A stretch of 64,000 nt of DNA from positions 1,302,001 through 1,366,000 of the forward strand of contig NZ_RKHX01000001.1 in assembly GCF_003755175.1 (NCBI RefSeq), written 5' to 3'. Below, piece after piece: positions 8,691 to 19,868 of the stretch. Made by a program: the position numbers and the translations under genes. Source of the stretch: Cellulomonas sp. PhB150. Its GTDB lineage: Bacteria > Actinomycetota > Actinomycetes > Actinomycetales > Cellulomonadaceae. The notes below the pieces were generated by a model. It worked only from the letters and a program-made list of their open reading frames with translations. It made no database searches and had not been told where the DNA came from. Each line of letters starts with the position of its first letter. The first letter of the stretch is position 1.

Positions 8691-8696
8691 AACCTA
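8691..8696 (-). promoter_or_regulatory. Leaderless-type -10 box of the polyprenyl synthase gene
   Basis: TAGGTT (minus strand) ends 6 nt before the GTG at 8684 and lies in the 38-nt gap after nuoN, giving a possible internal promoter at the end of the nuo operon. Confidence 0.5.
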
Positions 8697-8722
8697 TCTC
8701 GCCCCGCGGGTGGTCACCGCAC

Positions 8723-10390
8723 TCACGGCAGGAACGTCGACATGTGGGAGATGGCGTCGAGCACCGGCGTCGGGAACACGCCGAGCACGATCGTGGTCAC
8801 CGCGCACAGGGCGATCGCGATGGCCGCGAAGCCCTCCGTGCCGACCACGGTGGTCGTCAGCGCGGGCGCCTTCTCGGCCACCAGGGTCGCGACGGCGGGC
8901 GTGGCACCACCCTCGAGGACGACGTCCGACTCCACGGGTGCCGGGGCGGCAGCGGGTGCCTCGTCGGCCGGGGCGTCCGAGAAGAACATCAGCACGACGA
9001 TGCGCACGTAGAAGAACGCGGCACCGGCCGAGGCGAGCACGCCGAGCAGCGCGAGCGGCCAGGCGCCGCCGTCGACCGCGGCCGAGAACACGCCGAACTT
9101 CCCGACGAACCCCGCGGTGAGCGGGATCCCCGCGAACGAGAACAGGAACAGGGCGAACGCGCCGGCGTGCCACGGGTGCCGCCGGCCGATGCCGGCCCAC
9201 TGCGACAGGTGCGTGGCCTCGCCGAGGACCACCCCGTCCGCGTCACGCTCGCGCACCAGCCAGACCACGCCGAACGCGCCGATCGTCGCGGCGCCGTAGA
9301 CGAGCAGGTAGAACAGGACCGCGGACACCCCGGCGCTGTCGAGCGCGACGACACCGGTGAGGATGAAGCCGGCGTGGGCGACCGAGGAGTAGGCCAGGAG
9401 CCGCTTCATGTCCGTCTGGACCATCGCGATGACCGTGCCGACGACCATCGTCAGGATCGTCACGGTCCACAGCACCACGTCGATGTCCCACTGCAGGCCG
9501 GGGATGACGGTGTAGACCACGCGCAGCAGGGCGCCGAACGCGGCCACCTTGGTGCACGCGGCCATGAAGCCGGTGATCGGGGTCGGAGCGCCCTGGTAGA
9601 CGTCGGGGGTCCACGCGTGGAACGGGACGGCGCCGATCTTGAACAGGAGCCCCGCGAGGACCATGACGGACCCGACGAGCAGCAGCGTGTCCAGGCCGGA
9701 CGGGTTCTGGGTGGCCGCGGCGATGTCCGCGTAGCTGAGCGAGCCCGCGTAGCCGTAGACCAGTCCGATGCCGAACAGCATCAGGGCGGACGCGAACGCG
9801 CCGAGCAGGAAGTACTTCATGGCCGCCTCCTGCGAGAGCAGCCGGCGACGACGCGCCATGCCCGTCAGGAGGTACAGCGGCAGCGACAGGACCTCGAGCG
9901 CGACGAACAGCGTCAGCAGGTCGCCCGTGGCGGGGAAGATCAGCATGCCGCCGGTGGCGAACAGCACGAGGGGGTAGACCTCGGTCTGCGTCAGGCCGTG
10001 GCGCCGAGCCAGCTCCTCGTAGTCCGAGCCGGGCACGGACGCGGCGGACGGCGCGAAGGCGTCCTCGCCGGTGCTCGTCCGGTCGGCGATGATCAGCAGC
10101 GAGACCAGCGCGAGCGCCGCGATCGTGCCCTGCAGCACGAGCGTCGGGCCGTCGACGATCAGCGACGTGCCCAGCACGCGCACGCCGCCCGACGACTTCA
10201 CGCCGCTCCACAGCGCGGCCACGGCCACGAGTGCGCCCGCCAGCGCGGCGCCGGAGAACGCGAGCTGCACGGTGCGCCGGTGGCGGGCCGGGACGAACGC
10301 CTCGAGCAGCACGCTGACGGCGGCGGCGCCGAGGACGATGAGGACCGGGCTCAGGTGCGCCCAGTCGACGTGCGGGGCCGTGAACGTCAC
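8723..10390 (-). CDS. nuoN: NADH-quinone oxidoreductase subunit N
   Basis: Antiporter-like membrane subunit of complex I, one of three proton channels. 555 residues, longer than the E. coli protein (485). About 14 transmembrane helices; the conserved KIGAVPFHAWTPDVYQGAP stretch is near residue 245-263. Most of the extra length is a Pro/Ala/Glu-rich insertion of about 50 residues before the last helix (after LMFFSDAPADEAP, about residue 465-515), presumably an extracytoplasmic or cytoplasmic loop. The GTG start overlaps the nuoM stop (GTGA), so translation is probably coupled. Last gene of the nuo operon. Confidence 0.96.
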   Translation of the reverse strand: MTFTAPHVDWAHLSPVLIVLGAAAVSVLLEAFVPARHRRTVQLAFSGAALAGALVAVAALWSGVKSSGGVRVLGTSLIVDGPTLVLQGTIAALALVSLLIIADRTSTGEDAFAPSAASVPGSDYEELARRHGLTQTEVYPLVLFATGGMLIFPATGDLLTLFVALEVLSLPLYLLTGMARRRRLLSQEAAMKYFLLGAFASALMLFGIGLVYGYAGSLSYADIAAATQNPSGLDTLLLVGSVMVLAGLLFKIGAVPFHAWTPDVYQGAPTPITGFMAACTKVAAFGALLRVVYTVIPGLQWDIDVVLWTVTILTMVVGTVIAMVQTDMKRLLAYSSVAHAGFILTGVVALDSAGVSAVLFYLLVYGAATIGAFGVVWLVRERDADGVVLGEATHLSQWAGIGRRHPWHAGAFALFLFSFAGIPLTAGFVGKFGVFSAAVDGGAWPLALLGVLASAGAAFFYVRIVVLMFFSDAPADEAPAAAPAPVESDVVLEGGATPAVATLVAEKAPALTTTVVGTEGFAAIAIALCAVTTIVLGVFPTPVLDAISHMSTFLP

Positions 10391-11925
10391 GGGTTGCTCC
10401 CTTCAGCGGCGCTGGCGGGCAGGTCGGTGACGCCCACCTGCTCGAGGGTCACGGAGGCCGGCGGGCGGACCAGGTCCAGCGCGGGGCCGGGCACGAAGCC
10501 GAGGACGAGCATCGCGACCAGGAGGGGACCGACGGCCCACCGCTCACGGGTGCGCATGTCCGGCATCGACTCGAGCCCGTCGCGCACGGGACCCGTGAAG
10601 ATCCGCTGGTAGGTCCACAGCACGTAGATCGCGGCGAGGACGACGCCCAGCGTGGCCACGATCGCGGCCGCCGGGTGCCGGGCGAACGTGCCCACGAGCA
10701 CCAGGAACTCCGAGACGAACGTCGAGAGCCCTGGGAGCGAGAGCGCCGACAGGCCGGCGACGAGGAACGTGCCCGCCATGACGGGCACCACCTTCTGCAG
10801 CCCGCCGAAGTCGGCGATGTCCTGCGACCCGCGCCGGGCCACGAGGAACCCGGCGATGAGGAACAGGGCGCCCGTGGAGAGCCCGTGGTTGACCATGTAG
10901 AACGACGAGCCGGCCACCGACGTCGACGTGAAGGCGAAGATGCCCAGCACGATGAAGCCGAAGTGCGACACCGAGGTGTACGCGATCAGGCGCATGAGGT
11001 CCTTCTGCCCGATCGCGAGCAGCGCCCCGTAGATGATCGAGACGATCGCGAGCACGATGACGAACGGCGCGGCCCACCGCGAGGCCGCGGGGAACAGCGG
11101 CAGGCACAGCGTGAGCATCCCGAACGTGCCGACCTTGTCGAGCACGCCGACGAGCAGCACGGACGTGCCCGGGGTCGCGTTCTGGGCCGCGTCGGGCAGC
11201 CACGTGTGGACCGGGAACATCGGCGCCTTGATCGCGAACGCGAGGAAGAAGCCGGCGAACAGCCACTTCTCCAGCGTCGGGTCGATCGCCAGGTTCGTGA
11301 GGTTGTCCGTGAGGAAGCCGTCCGGGCCGCCGGGGCCCTGCAGGTACAGCGCGATGACGGCGACGAGCATGATCAGGCCGCCGGTCAGGGAGTAGATGAG
11401 GAACTTGATCGCCGCGTACCGCCGCTGCGCCCCACCGAAGGCGCCGATCATGAAGTAGACCGGGATGAGCATGGCCTCGAACAGGACGTAGAAGAAGAAC
11501 ACGTCCCGCGCGGCGAAGACCGCGACGATGAAGGCCTCGAGCACGAGGGCCAGGGCCAGGAAGTGCCGCAGTCGGTCGCTCGGGTCACCCTCGGAGCCCT
11601 GCTCGCGCCAGGCGGCGAGCACGACGAGGGGCACGAGCACCACGGACATGAGGATCAGCGCGAGCCCCACGCCGTCGACGCCCACGGCGTAGGAGACCCC
11701 CAGCGAGGGGATCCACTGGTGGGTCTCGAGCAGCTGGTGCTCGCCCGCCGTGCCGGTGTCGAAGGACAGGAGCGCGCCCACGCCGAGGGCGACCTCGGCG
11801 AGGGTGAAGGCGAGCGCGACGGTGCGCGTGTGGCGCCGGGCTCCGGCGGGCAGCAGCCACAGCACCGCGGCGCCCACCAGGGGCAGCACGATGAGGGCAG
11901 TCAGCCAGGGGAAGTCGGAGGACAT
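10387..11925 (-). CDS. nuoM: NADH-quinone oxidoreductase subunit M
   Basis: Antiporter-like proton-pumping subunit of complex I in the membrane arm. 512 residues, normal length. Hydrophobic helices throughout, with the family signature KAPMFPVHTWLPDAAQNA around residue 225-245 carrying the conserved lysine, and SVSHFGFIVLGI further on. Start ATG at 11925, 15 nt after the nuoL stop; its own stop overlaps the nuoN start by 4 nt. Confidence 0.97.
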   Translation of the reverse strand: MSSDFPWLTALIVLPLVGAAVLWLLPAGARRHTRTVALAFTLAEVALGVGALLSFDTGTAGEHQLLETHQWIPSLGVSYAVGVDGVGLALILMSVVLVPLVVLAAWREQGSEGDPSDRLRHFLALALVLEAFIVAVFAARDVFFFYVLFEAMLIPVYFMIGAFGGAQRRYAAIKFLIYSLTGGLIMLVAVIALYLQGPGGPDGFLTDNLTNLAIDPTLEKWLFAGFFLAFAIKAPMFPVHTWLPDAAQNATPGTSVLLVGVLDKVGTFGMLTLCLPLFPAASRWAAPFVIVLAIVSIIYGALLAIGQKDLMRLIAYTSVSHFGFIVLGIFAFTSTSVAGSSFYMVNHGLSTGALFLIAGFLVARRGSQDIADFGGLQKVVPVMAGTFLVAGLSALSLPGLSTFVSEFLVLVGTFARHPAAAIVATLGVVLAAIYVLWTYQRIFTGPVRDGLESMPDMRTRERWAVGPLLVAMLVLGFVPGPALDLVRPPASVTLEQVGVTDLPASAAEGSNP

Positions 11926-11940
11926 CGTGTTGTGCGCTCC

Positions 11941-13929
11941 TCAGCTCTGGATGACCAGGACGGCGACGACGAGGACGACCAGACCGATGAGCATGGTCGC
12001 GGCGTAGGAACGCACGAAACCGGTCTGGGTCTTGCGGAGGATCTGGCCGAGCCCGACCGTCGTCTGGCCGATGCCGACGGCGCCGCCGTCGACCACGGCC
12101 TTGTCGGCGTAGACCAGCGAGCGGGTCAGGTGCAGACCCGGCTCAACGAGCAGGGCGTCGTTGACCGCGTCCTGGTAGAGGTCGACCCGGGCGGCACGCG
12201 TCAGCGGCGCCCCGATCGGCGGGATGACGGGCACGGTCGAGATCGCGTACCGCCGCCACGCCAGCACCGCGCCGGCGATGACGAGCACGAGCGTGAGGGC
12301 GATCAGCACCCCCGCGGGCAGCACAGGCTCGCCGTGCTCCCCGCTCCCCGTGACCGGCGCGAGCCAGTCGACGAACCGGCTCCCGGACGCGAGCACGGCA
12401 CCGAGGCCGACCGAGCCGATCGCGAGGATGATCATGGGCCACGTCATCAGCCGCGAGGCCTCGTGCGGGTGCTGGTCGCCACCGTCGGCCTTGGTCGTCC
12501 AGCGGCGCTCGCCCTCGAACGTCATGAAGAACAGGCGCGACATGTAGAAGGACGTGATGCCGGCGCCGAGCAGCGCGACCATGCCGAACAGCCACGCACG
12601 CCACGTGTGCCCGTCCGTGGGGATGAACGCCGACTCGATGATCTTGTCCTTCGACCAGAAGCCCGAGAACGGCGGGACGCCCAGGATCGCGAGCCAGCCG
12701 GCGCCGAAGGTCACGTACGTGATCTTCATGTACCGGGCCAGCCCGCCGAACCGGCGCATGTCGACCTGGTCGTCCATGCCGTGCATCACGGAGCCGGCGC
12801 CCAGGAACATGCCAGCCTTGAAGAAGCCGTGCGTCACCAGGTGGAAGATCGCGAACGCGTAGCCGACGGGCCCGAGGCCCGCGGCGAGCACCATGTAGCC
12901 GATCTGGGACATCGTCGACGCCGCCAGCGCCTTCTTGATGTCGTCCTTCGCGCAGCCGACGATGGCCCCGAAGAGCAGCGTGATCGCGCCGACAATGACG
13001 ACGACGAGCTGCGCGGTCGGCGCGGCGTCGAAGATGGCCGACGACCGCACGATCAGGTAGACGCCGGCCGTGACCATCGTGGCCGCGTGGATCAGCGCGG
13101 ACACCGGCGTGGGGCCGGCCATCGCGTCGCCGAGCCAGGACTGCAGCGGGAACTGCGCCGACTTGCCGCACGCGGCGAGCAGCAGCATGAGCCCGATGCC
13201 GGTCAGCGTGGCCTGCGAGACGCCGGACATGTCCGCGCCGAGCACGGTGCCGAAGTCGACGCCGCCGAACGTCGCGAACATCAGCCCGAGCGCGACGATC
13301 AGCCCGATGTCACCGATGCGGTTGGCGACGAACGCCTTCTTGGCCGCGACCGCGTACGGCGTGCGGTGGTTCCAGAAGCCGATGAGCAGGTACGACGCGA
13401 GGCCGACGCCCTCCCAGCCGACGAACATCAGCAGGTAGCTGTCCGCGAGGACGAGCACGAGCATCGCCGCGACGAACAGGTTGAGGTAGGCGAAGAACCG
13501 CCTCCGGTCCCGGTCGTGGTCCATGTACGCCACGGAGTAGATGTGAATCAGGGTGCCGACGAACGTCACGAGGAGCACGAACGTCATCGACAGCGGGTCG
13601 AGGCGCATGCCGGCGTCGAGGTGGAACGCACCGGCGTCGATCCACGTCCCCAGGTGCACGTCCAGGACGCGTGAGCTCGAGTCGCGGCCGAGCATGGCCA
13701 GGAACGTCAGCAGGCCGATGACGAACGCCCCGGCCGAGGCCAGCACGCCGAGCCAGTGGCCCCACCTGTCGGAGCGCCGGCCGAGCAGCAGCAGGAGCGC
13801 GGCGGAGGCCAGCGGCAGGCCGACGAGCAGCGGTGCGACGGCGTAGATGCCGGCACGGACGGGCTCGGCGGTCGACGGACCGATCTCGCTCATGGGCACG
13901 CTCGTCGCCCAGGACATCAGGGTGTGCAC
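11941..13929 (-). CDS. nuoL: NADH-quinone oxidoreductase subunit L
   Basis: Largest antiporter-like subunit, at the distal end of the membrane arm, carrying the long lateral helix. 662 residues. Signature stretches include [18 protein letters not shown] (about 160) and [20 protein letters not shown] (about 255). The GTG at 13929 was chosen because GAGGGG lies 6 nt upstream; internal ATGs at codons 5 and 13 are alternatives. Nuo gene order is preserved, with 10 nt to nuoK and 15 nt to nuoM. Confidence 0.97.
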   Translation of the reverse strand: MHTLMSWATSVPMSEIGPSTAEPVRAGIYAVAPLLVGLPLASAALLLLLGRRSDRWGHWLGVLASAGAFVIGLLTFLAMLGRDSSSRVLDVHLGTWIDAGAFHLDAGMRLDPLSMTFVLLVTFVGTLIHIYSVAYMDHDRDRRRFFAYLNLFVAAMLVLVLADSYLLMFVGWEGVGLASYLLIGFWNHRTPYAVAAKKAFVANRIGDIGLIVALGLMFATFGGVDFGTVLGADMSGVSQATLTGIGLMLLLAACGKSAQFPLQSWLGDAMAGPTPVSALIHAATMVTAGVYLIVRSSAIFDAAPTAQLVVVIVGAITLLFGAIVGCAKDDIKKALAASTMSQIGYMVLAAGLGPVGYAFAIFHLVTHGFFKAGMFLGAGSVMHGMDDQVDMRRFGGLARYMKITYVTFGAGWLAILGVPPFSGFWSKDKIIESAFIPTDGHTWRAWLFGMVALLGAGITSFYMSRLFFMTFEGERRWTTKADGGDQHPHEASRLMTWPMIILAIGSVGLGAVLASGSRFVDWLAPVTGSGEHGEPVLPAGVLIALTLVLVIAGAVLAWRRYAISTVPVIPPIGAPLTRAARVDLYQDAVNDALLVEPGLHLTRSLVYADKAVVDGGAVGIGQTTVGLGQILRKTQTGFVRSYAATMLIGLVVLVVAVLVIQS

Positions 13930-13939
13930 GGTCCGCCCC

Positions 13940-14239
13940 TCAGCTCTTCAGCAGGTTGACGTCGTCGACCGAGGCCGAGCGTCGGGTTCGGTAGATGGAC
14001 ACGATGATCGCGAGGCCGACGACGACCTCGGCGGCGGCCACGACCATGACGAAGAACGCGAGCACCTGCCCGTCGAGCTGGCCGTGCATCCGCGAGAACG
14101 TCACGAGCAGCAGGTTCGTCGCGTTGAGCATGAGCTCGACGCCCATGAACACGATGATCGCGTTGCGCCGCAGCAGCACCGTGGCGGCGCCGATCGAGAA
14201 CAGGATCCCGGCGAGGACCAGGTAGTGGTCGAGGCTCAC
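13940..14239 (-). CDS. nuoK: NADH-quinone oxidoreductase subunit K
   Basis: Small three-helix membrane subunit of complex I (99 residues, standard length) with the conserved membrane glutamates in [15 protein letters not shown] (about 33-47) and in the third helix ([11 protein letters not shown]). GTG start at 14239 overlaps the nuoJ stop in GTGA, indicating coupled translation. Confidence 0.97.
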   Translation of the reverse strand: MSLDHYLVLAGILFSIGAATVLLRRNAIIVFMGVELMLNATNLLLVTFSRMHGQLDGQVLAFFVMVVAAAEVVVGLAIIVSIYRTRRSASVDDVNLLKS

Positions 14240-15141
14240 TTGCCGTCCCCCTCGAGGTCGACGCCGGCGACGGCGTCCGCGATGTCGGGCGCGTTGACGG
14301 GCTGGCCCGCGGGGTCCGCCGCGGGGGGCGGGTTCGTCGCGTCGCCCTTGGCCGACCGGCCGGCCAGGACCCTGTCGATCCGGGCCGCGTACTCGGCGGC
14401 GTCCGCCTCCTGGCCGCGCACGCGCAGCACGCGCGGCACGGAGGACTCGATCGGGTCGCCGTACGGGTCGAGCGCCGGCACGTCCATCGCGTTGTGCCGG
14501 GCGTAGACGCCGGGCGCGGGCAGGGGGGCCAGGTGGTGGCCGCCCTCGACGCGCAGGTCGGCGAGCTCGCGCTGGCCCCGCTTGGGGGTCAGGCGACGGC
14601 GGTGCGTGAGCACCAGGGCGCCGAGCGCCGCGGTGACCAGCAGCGCGCCGACGACCTCCATCGCGAACACGTGCTGGGAGAAGATCACGCGAGCGACGCC
14701 CTCGGGGTTGGTCGGGGCGTTCGCCTCGTCCAGGCCCACCGGGTCCGGGTAGAGCGCGGTGCCGAGCACGCCCGCGAGCACGGCGGCGAGGCCGAGCCCG
14801 GCGAGCCAGCCGGCCCAGCGCTGTCCGCGGATGGTCTCGACGAGCGAGTCCGACGAGCCGACGCCGACGAGCATGAGGACGAACAGGAACAGCATCATGA
14901 TCGCGCCGGTGTAGACGACCACCTGGACCACGCCGAGGAACACCGCGCCCTGCGCGACGTACATGAATGCGAGCGAGATCATCACGACGATGAGCGACAG
15001 GGCCGCGTGCACGGCCTTGCGGGCGAACAGCAGGCCGAACGCGGCGAGCACCATGACGGGCGCGAGGACCCAGAACAGGGCCTCCTCGGCACCCGACGTC
15101 TGCGTCCCGCCGGCCAGGGCCGCGTGGACCACGGCGCTCAT
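14236..15141 (-). CDS. nuoJ: NADH-quinone oxidoreductase subunit J
   Basis: Membrane-arm subunit of complex I. 301 residues, clearly longer than the E. coli protein (184). The first 190 residues hold five helices, including the conserved [20 protein letters not shown] with its pi-bulge helix. The remaining 110 residues form a hydrophilic C-terminal tail of unknown role. ATG at 15141 overlaps the nuoI stop (ATGA). A longer upstream extension of the same frame is antisense-like and has no similarity to NuoJ. Confidence 0.95.
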   Translation of the reverse strand: MSAVVHAALAGGTQTSGAEEALFWVLAPVMVLAAFGLLFARKAVHAALSLIVVMISLAFMYVAQGAVFLGVVQVVVYTGAIMMLFLFVLMLVGVGSSDSLVETIRGQRWAGWLAGLGLAAVLAGVLGTALYPDPVGLDEANAPTNPEGVARVIFSQHVFAMEVVGALLVTAALGALVLTHRRRLTPKRGQRELADLRVEGGHHLAPLPAPGVYARHNAMDVPALDPYGDPIESSVPRVLRVRGQEADAAEYAARIDRVLAGRSAKGDATNPPPAADPAGQPVNAPDIADAVAGVDLEGDGK

Positions 15142-15968
15142 CGGCGGCCCTGCTTGTTCGCGGCGGCGACCAGGCGGGCCATCTCCGCGGCCGTCTCCGC
15201 CGCCTCGTGCTGCGTCGCGTTGGCGGCGTCGACGCCGTCGCCCTCCGGCAGCGTGGCGTCGTCGGGCCGACGCTCGCGCACCCAGGCCTGCTGCGCCTCG
15301 GTGGCTCCCGTGACCTCGCCGCGGTAGTACTCCGTGTCGGTGGTCCCCTCGACCATCGGGTGCGGCGCGGAGAGCATCCCCTCGCGCAGCGGCGCGAGCA
15401 GGTCCTGCTTCTCCCAGATCATCCCGGCGCGCGTGGGGCCCGCGAGCTCGTACTCGTTGGTCATGGTCAGCGCGCGGGTGGGGCAGGCCTCGATGCACAG
15501 CCCGCAGAAGATGCAGCGCAGGTAGTTGATCTGGTAGACCGCGCCGTACCGCTCGCCTGGCGAGCGCTGGTTGTCGGGGGTGTTGTCCGCGCCCTCGACG
15601 TAGATCGCGTCGGCCGGGCAGGCCCACGCGCACAGCTCGCAGCCGATGCACTTCTCCAGGCCGTCCGCGTAGCGGTTGAGCTGGTGGCGACCGTGGTACC
15701 GCGGCTTGGCAGGCACCTTCTCCGAGGGGTACTCCTCGGTGACGGTCGGCCGGAACATGTTCGAGAGCGTGACGCCGAACCCGCCGACCGGGGCGAGGAA
15801 GCCCCGCACGCCGCCGGCCGGCTTCATGAGCGGCTCGTAGCTCGCGGGCGCGCCGACGTCACCGACGGGTGAGCGCTTCTCGACGTCCTGGGCCTGCGGC
15901 TTCGGTGCGGGCTCGGCCGCCGGGCGCGCGACCTGCCGGCTCGTGGGCTTCTTGCTGGGCTCAGCCAC
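15138..15968 (-). CDS. nuoI: NADH-quinone oxidoreductase subunit I (two 4Fe-4S clusters)
   Basis: Peripheral-arm ferredoxin-like subunit that binds clusters N6a and N6b next to the quinone site. 276 residues, versus about 180 in E. coli. The two cluster motifs [12 protein letters not shown] and [12 protein letters not shown] are intact (about residues 105-116 and 150-161). The extra length is an N-terminal Pro/Ala/Lys-rich segment of about 50 residues and a C-terminal acidic/alanine-rich tail of about 50 residues. The GTG at 15968 overlaps the end of nuoH by 8 nt. Confidence 0.96.
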   Translation of the reverse strand: MAEPSKKPTSRQVARPAAEPAPKPQAQDVEKRSPVGDVGAPASYEPLMKPAGGVRGFLAPVGGFGVTLSNMFRPTVTEEYPSEKVPAKPRYHGRHQLNRYADGLEKCIGCELCAWACPADAIYVEGADNTPDNQRSPGERYGAVYQINYLRCIFCGLCIEACPTRALTMTNEYELAGPTRAGMIWEKQDLLAPLREGMLSAPHPMVEGTTDTEYYRGEVTGATEAQQAWVRERRPDDATLPEGDGVDAANATQHEAAETAAEMARLVAAANKQGRR

Positions 15969-17307
15969 CGTGCACCTCCGGTTCCGTCGTGGTCGTGTCG
16001 GGGACCTCGCTCGTCGTCGACCCGACGAGCGCGGCGTCGGCGCGGCGCTGGGCGCGCGGCGACGGGGGCAGCACCTGGCCGGGCATCGGGGGCACCGGGT
16101 ACCCGCCCGCGAACGGGTCGAAGACCTGCGGGCCCGCCGGTGGTGGTGCCACCGGCTTCTTCTTCTCCGGTATCAGCAGGCTCACGACGACGAACAGGCC
16201 GAGGACCCCCGCGACGACGAAGAGGGCGGTCCGGTCGATGTGCCAGAACGTGCGCAGCCCCTGCACCAGGGCGACGAGCACGACCCACACGAGCGCCGCG
16301 GGGATGAGCCGCTTCCAGCCGATGTTCATGAACTGGTCGTACCGGAAGCGCAGCACCGAGCCGCGGACCCAGACGAAGAAGAACATGACGGCCCAGAGCT
16401 TGACGAGGAACCACAGCACCGGCCACCAGCCGGTGTTGAACATCCCGTCGTTGATCGCCGAGATCGGCCACGGCGCGCGCCACCCGCCGAGGAACAGCGT
16501 CGTCGCGACGGCCGAGACGTTGAGCATGTTGATGTACTCCGCCAGGAAGAACCAGGCGAACTTCATCGACGAGTACTCGGTCATGTAGCCGGAGACGAGC
16601 TCGCCCTCGGCCTCGGGCAGGTCGAACGGCAGGCGGTTGGTCTCGCCGACCATCGAGATCACGTAGATGACGAAGGCGGGCAGCAGCGGCAGGACCCACC
16701 AGATGGTGTGCTGCGAGCTGACGATCTGCGACGTGGACATCGAGCCGGCCAGCAGGAACACGCTGACGAGCGACAGGCCCATCGCGAGCTCGTAGGAGAT
16801 GACCTGCGCGGTGGAGCGGACCGAGCCGAGCAGCGGGTACGTCGAGTTGGACGCCCAGCCGCCGAGCACGATGCCGTACACGCCGACCGATGCGCAGGCC
16901 AGGATGTAGAGCACCGCGACGGGGAAGTCGGTCAGCTGCAGCGGCGTCTCGTGCCCGAACAGGTTCACGGACGGCCCGAGCGGGATGACGGCGAACGTCA
17001 GCAGCGAGCAGAACACGGCGATCATCGGCGCGACGACGTAGACGATCTTGTCGGCCGCCGTGACGGTCATGTCCTCCTTGAACAGGAGCTTCATGGCGTC
17101 GGCGAGCGACTGCAGCAGGCCGAACGGACCGTGCACGTTGGGGCCGGGCCGCACCTGCATGCGCGCGACGACCTTGCGCTCGAACCAGATCGCGAACAGC
17201 ACGCTGGTGAGCAGGAACACGATGATGACGACGGCCTTGATGACCCACAGCCACCAGGTGTCGTTGCTGAAGTCCGCCCCTCCGGGCGCGACCGCGGCTG
17301 CGAGCAT
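15961..17307 (-). CDS. nuoH: NADH-quinone oxidoreductase subunit H
   Basis: Eight-helix membrane subunit that forms the quinone-entry tunnel with NuoB and NuoD. 448 residues; the conserved [20 protein letters not shown] is at about residue 45-64 and the first-loop sequence [20 protein letters not shown] at about 225-245. Beyond the last helix a Pro-rich, Thr/Glu-containing hydrophilic tail of about 65 residues (from [13 protein letters not shown], residue 383) is added compared with E. coli. ATG at 17307 shares one base with the nuoG stop (TGATG). Confidence 0.96.
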   Translation of the reverse strand: MLAAAVAPGGADFSNDTWWLWVIKAVVIIVFLLTSVLFAIWFERKVVARMQVRPGPNVHGPFGLLQSLADAMKLLFKEDMTVTAADKIVYVVAPMIAVFCSLLTFAVIPLGPSVNLFGHETPLQLTDFPVAVLYILACASVGVYGIVLGGWASNSTYPLLGSVRSTAQVISYELAMGLSLVSVFLLAGSMSTSQIVSSQHTIWWVLPLLPAFVIYVISMVGETNRLPFDLPEAEGELVSGYMTEYSSMKFAWFFLAEYINMLNVSAVATTLFLGGWRAPWPISAINDGMFNTGWWPVLWFLVKLWAVMFFFVWVRGSVLRFRYDQFMNIGWKRLIPAALVWVVLVALVQGLRTFWHIDRTALFVVAGVLGLFVVVSLLIPEKKKPVAPPPAGPQVFDPFAGGYPVPPMPGQVLPPSPRAQRRADAALVGSTTSEVPDTTTTEPEVHGG

Positions 17308-19868
17308 CACGCCACCTCCGTGCTTCCTGCTGCGACGCGGACGAGATCGCCGGCGTCGGCGTGCAGCGTGTCCCGCACCGCGGAGCCCGGCGCGTTCGTC
17401 GGCAGCCAGACCACGTGGTCCGGCATGTCCGTCACGGCGACCGGCAGCGTGATCGTGCCGGCGTCCGTGCTGACCGCGAGCGCGCCGCCGTCGGCGACTC
17501 CCGCGGCAGCGGCGGTGCCGGCCGAGATGCGGGCGACCGGGCGCTTGGCGGTGCCCGCCAGGTGCTGCTCGCCGGACTGCAGGCGCCCGTTGTCGAGCAG
17601 CTGGTGCCAGGTGGCCAGGACAGCGGTGCCGGGCGCGACGGCCGGGGGCTCGTCCGCTCCCACGGCGGGCGCGGCGGCGCGGGCGCCGTCCCAGCCGCCG
17701 ATCTGGTCGAGCTCGGCGTGCACCTCGGCCAGGGACCCGAGGCCGAGCACGACGCCCAGCTCGTCCGCCAGGCGGTCGAGCACGCGGTGGTCGGGCAGGG
17801 CGTGCGACACGAGCGCCTGGGGGAACGGCCGTGGCCGGCCCTCCCACGTGACGAAGGTGCCGCCGCGCTCGACCGGCGGCGCGACCGGCAGGACGACGTC
17901 CGCGCGGTCGGTCACCTCCGACGCGCGCACCTCGAGCGACACGAGGAAGCCGACGCGGTCCAGCGCGTCGCGCACCAGGGCGGGGTCGGGCAGGTCGGCG
18001 GGCTCGAGGCCGCCGACGAGCAGGCCGCCCAGGCTCCCGTCGCGCGCACCGGCCACGATCTCGCCGGTGCTGCGGCCGGGGGCCGAGGGCAGCGAGCCCA
18101 CGTCCCACGCCGCCGCCAGGTCCACGCGTGCGGCCCCGTCGGCGACGGTCCGCCCGCCCGGCAGCGTGTTCGGCAGCAGGCCGGCCTCGACCGCACCCCG
18201 CTCCCCCGCGCGGCGCGGGACCCACGCGAGGCGGGCACCCGTGCGCTCGGCGAGCGCCAGGACGGCGGTGAAGCCGCCCGGGACGGTCGCGAGCCGCTCG
18301 CCCACGAGGATCACGGCGTCGTCGGCCGCCAGGAGCTCGGCCGTCGCGCCGAGCTGGTCCGACGCGCCGTCGACGATGCCGTCGAGCACCTCGGCCTCGG
18401 TCCCGGGTGCGGCGGCCAGGAGCGTGCCCGAGAGGCGCTCGAGCCCGCGGCTCGCCAGCGCGGCCACGGAGACCACGCGCGCACGGTGGTGCACCACGGC
18501 CTGCCGCAGCCGCAGGAACAGGATGCCGGCCTCCTCCTCGGGCTCGAGCCCGACGAGCAGCACGGCGGGCGCGCGGTCCAGGTCGGCGAACGTCACCTCG
18601 AGGGTGCGGCCGGCCACGCGGTGCGCGAGGAAGGCCTCCTCCTCGTCGGAGTGCGGGCGCGCGCGCCCGTCGACGTCGTTGGTGCCGAGCACCACGCGGG
18701 CGAACTTGGCGTAGGCGTAGGCGTCCTCGAGCGTGAGCCGGCCACCCGGGAGCACGCCGACCGCGCCCGCGGCCCGCAGGCCTGCGGCCGCGGCGCCGAG
18801 CGCCTCGACCCAGCTCGCGGGAACCAGCTCGCCGCGCGTGCCGTCGTCGGTCCGCTCGCGGACCAGGGGCGTCATGATGCGGTCCGGCGCGGACTGCCAC
18901 GTGAACGCGAAGCGGTCCTTGTCGCTGATCCACTCCTGGTTCACGGCCGGGTCGTCGCCCGCGAGGCGCCGCAGCACGACGCCGCGGCGGTGGTCGATCC
19001 GGATCGCCGAGCCGTTGGAGTCGTGCTCGGAGACGCCGGGCGTGGAGACCAGGTCGAACGGGCGCGAGCGGAACCGGTACGCCGCGCTGGTCAGCGCGCC
19101 GACCGGGCAGATCTGCACGGTGTTGCCCGAGAAGTAGGAAGCGAACGGCTTGCCGCTCGTGTCGAGCGTCGAGGCGCCCGTCGGGACGTCGCCCGCGAAG
19201 CCGAGGACGTCGGTGTCGAACGTGCCGATCTGCTGGTTCGCGCCGCGCTTCTGCAGGTCGATGAACACGTCGCCGGCGATCTCCTCGGAGAACCGGGTGC
19301 AGCGCTGGCACAGGATGCAGCGCTCGCGGTCGAGCAGGATCTGCGTCGAGATCGCGATCGGCTTGGCGAACGTGCGCTTGACGTCCACGAACCGGGTCGA
19401 CGCGCGACCGTTGCTCATCGCCTGGTTCTGCAGGGGGCACTCGCCGCCCTTGTCGCAGACCGGGCAGTCCAGCGGGTGGTTGATGAGCAGCAGCTCCATG
19501 ACGCCGTGCTGCGCCTTGTCGGCCTCGGCGGACGTGTGCTGCGTCTTGACCTGCATGCCCGGGGTCGCCTCGAGCGTGCAGGACGCCTGCGGCTTCGGCA
19601 TCTTCGCCAGCTTGCCGTCGCGGCCGGGCGCCCAGACCTCGACCAGGCACTGCCGGCACGCCCCGGCGGGCGCGAGCAGCGGGTGGTCGCAGAAGCGCGG
19701 GATCTGGATGCCCAGCTCCTCGGCAGCGCGGATGACGAGCGTGCCCTTGGGCGCGGAGGTCTCGATGCCGTCGATGCTGAACGCCACGGTCTCGACGTCG
19801 GTGGGCGCCACGGGCACCGGTGCTGCCGGGACCAGCGACGTGGTCGGGTTGGCCGATGTGATCGTCAT
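17307..19868 (-). CDS. nuoG: NADH-quinone oxidoreductase subunit G
   Basis: Largest peripheral subunit, carrying iron-sulfur clusters N1b, N4 and N5. 853 residues. The 2Fe-2S site CRQCLVEVW (about 67-75), the N5 region [17 protein letters not shown] (about 125-141) and [12 protein letters not shown] (about 178-189) plus ICPVGAL are all present. The cysteines of the optional N7 cluster are missing: the position that would hold them reads [13 protein letters not shown]. The remainder is a molybdopterin-oxidoreductase-like fold without cofactor signatures. ATG at 19868 overlaps the nuoF stop by 4 nt. Confidence 0.96.
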   Translation of the reverse strand: MTITSANPTTSLVPAAPVPVAPTDVETVAFSIDGIETSAPKGTLVIRAAEELGIQIPRFCDHPLLAPAGACRQCLVEVWAPGRDGKLAKMPKPQASCTLEATPGMQVKTQHTSAEADKAQHGVMELLLINHPLDCPVCDKGGECPLQNQAMSNGRASTRFVDVKRTFAKPIAISTQILLDRERCILCQRCTRFSEEIAGDVFIDLQKRGANQQIGTFDTDVLGFAGDVPTGASTLDTSGKPFASYFSGNTVQICPVGALTSAAYRFRSRPFDLVSTPGVSEHDSNGSAIRIDHRRGVVLRRLAGDDPAVNQEWISDKDRFAFTWQSAPDRIMTPLVRERTDDGTRGELVPASWVEALGAAAAGLRAAGAVGVLPGGRLTLEDAYAYAKFARVVLGTNDVDGRARPHSDEEEAFLAHRVAGRTLEVTFADLDRAPAVLLVGLEPEEEAGILFLRLRQAVVHHRARVVSVAALASRGLERLSGTLLAAAPGTEAEVLDGIVDGASDQLGATAELLAADDAVILVGERLATVPGGFTAVLALAERTGARLAWVPRRAGERGAVEAGLLPNTLPGGRTVADGAARVDLAAAWDVGSLPSAPGRSTGEIVAGARDGSLGGLLVGGLEPADLPDPALVRDALDRVGFLVSLEVRASEVTDRADVVLPVAPPVERGGTFVTWEGRPRPFPQALVSHALPDHRVLDRLADELGVVLGLGSLAEVHAELDQIGGWDGARAAAPAVGADEPPAVAPGTAVLATWHQLLDNGRLQSGEQHLAGTAKRPVARISAGTAAAAGVADGGALAVSTDAGTITLPVAVTDMPDHVVWLPTNAPGSAVRDTLHADAGDLVRVAAGSTEVA

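Noticed and set aside
6480..9011. Plus-strand frame across FHA/RDD, polyprenyl synthase and nuoN
   Set aside because: It runs through three minus-strand genes and their intergenic gaps without any motif.
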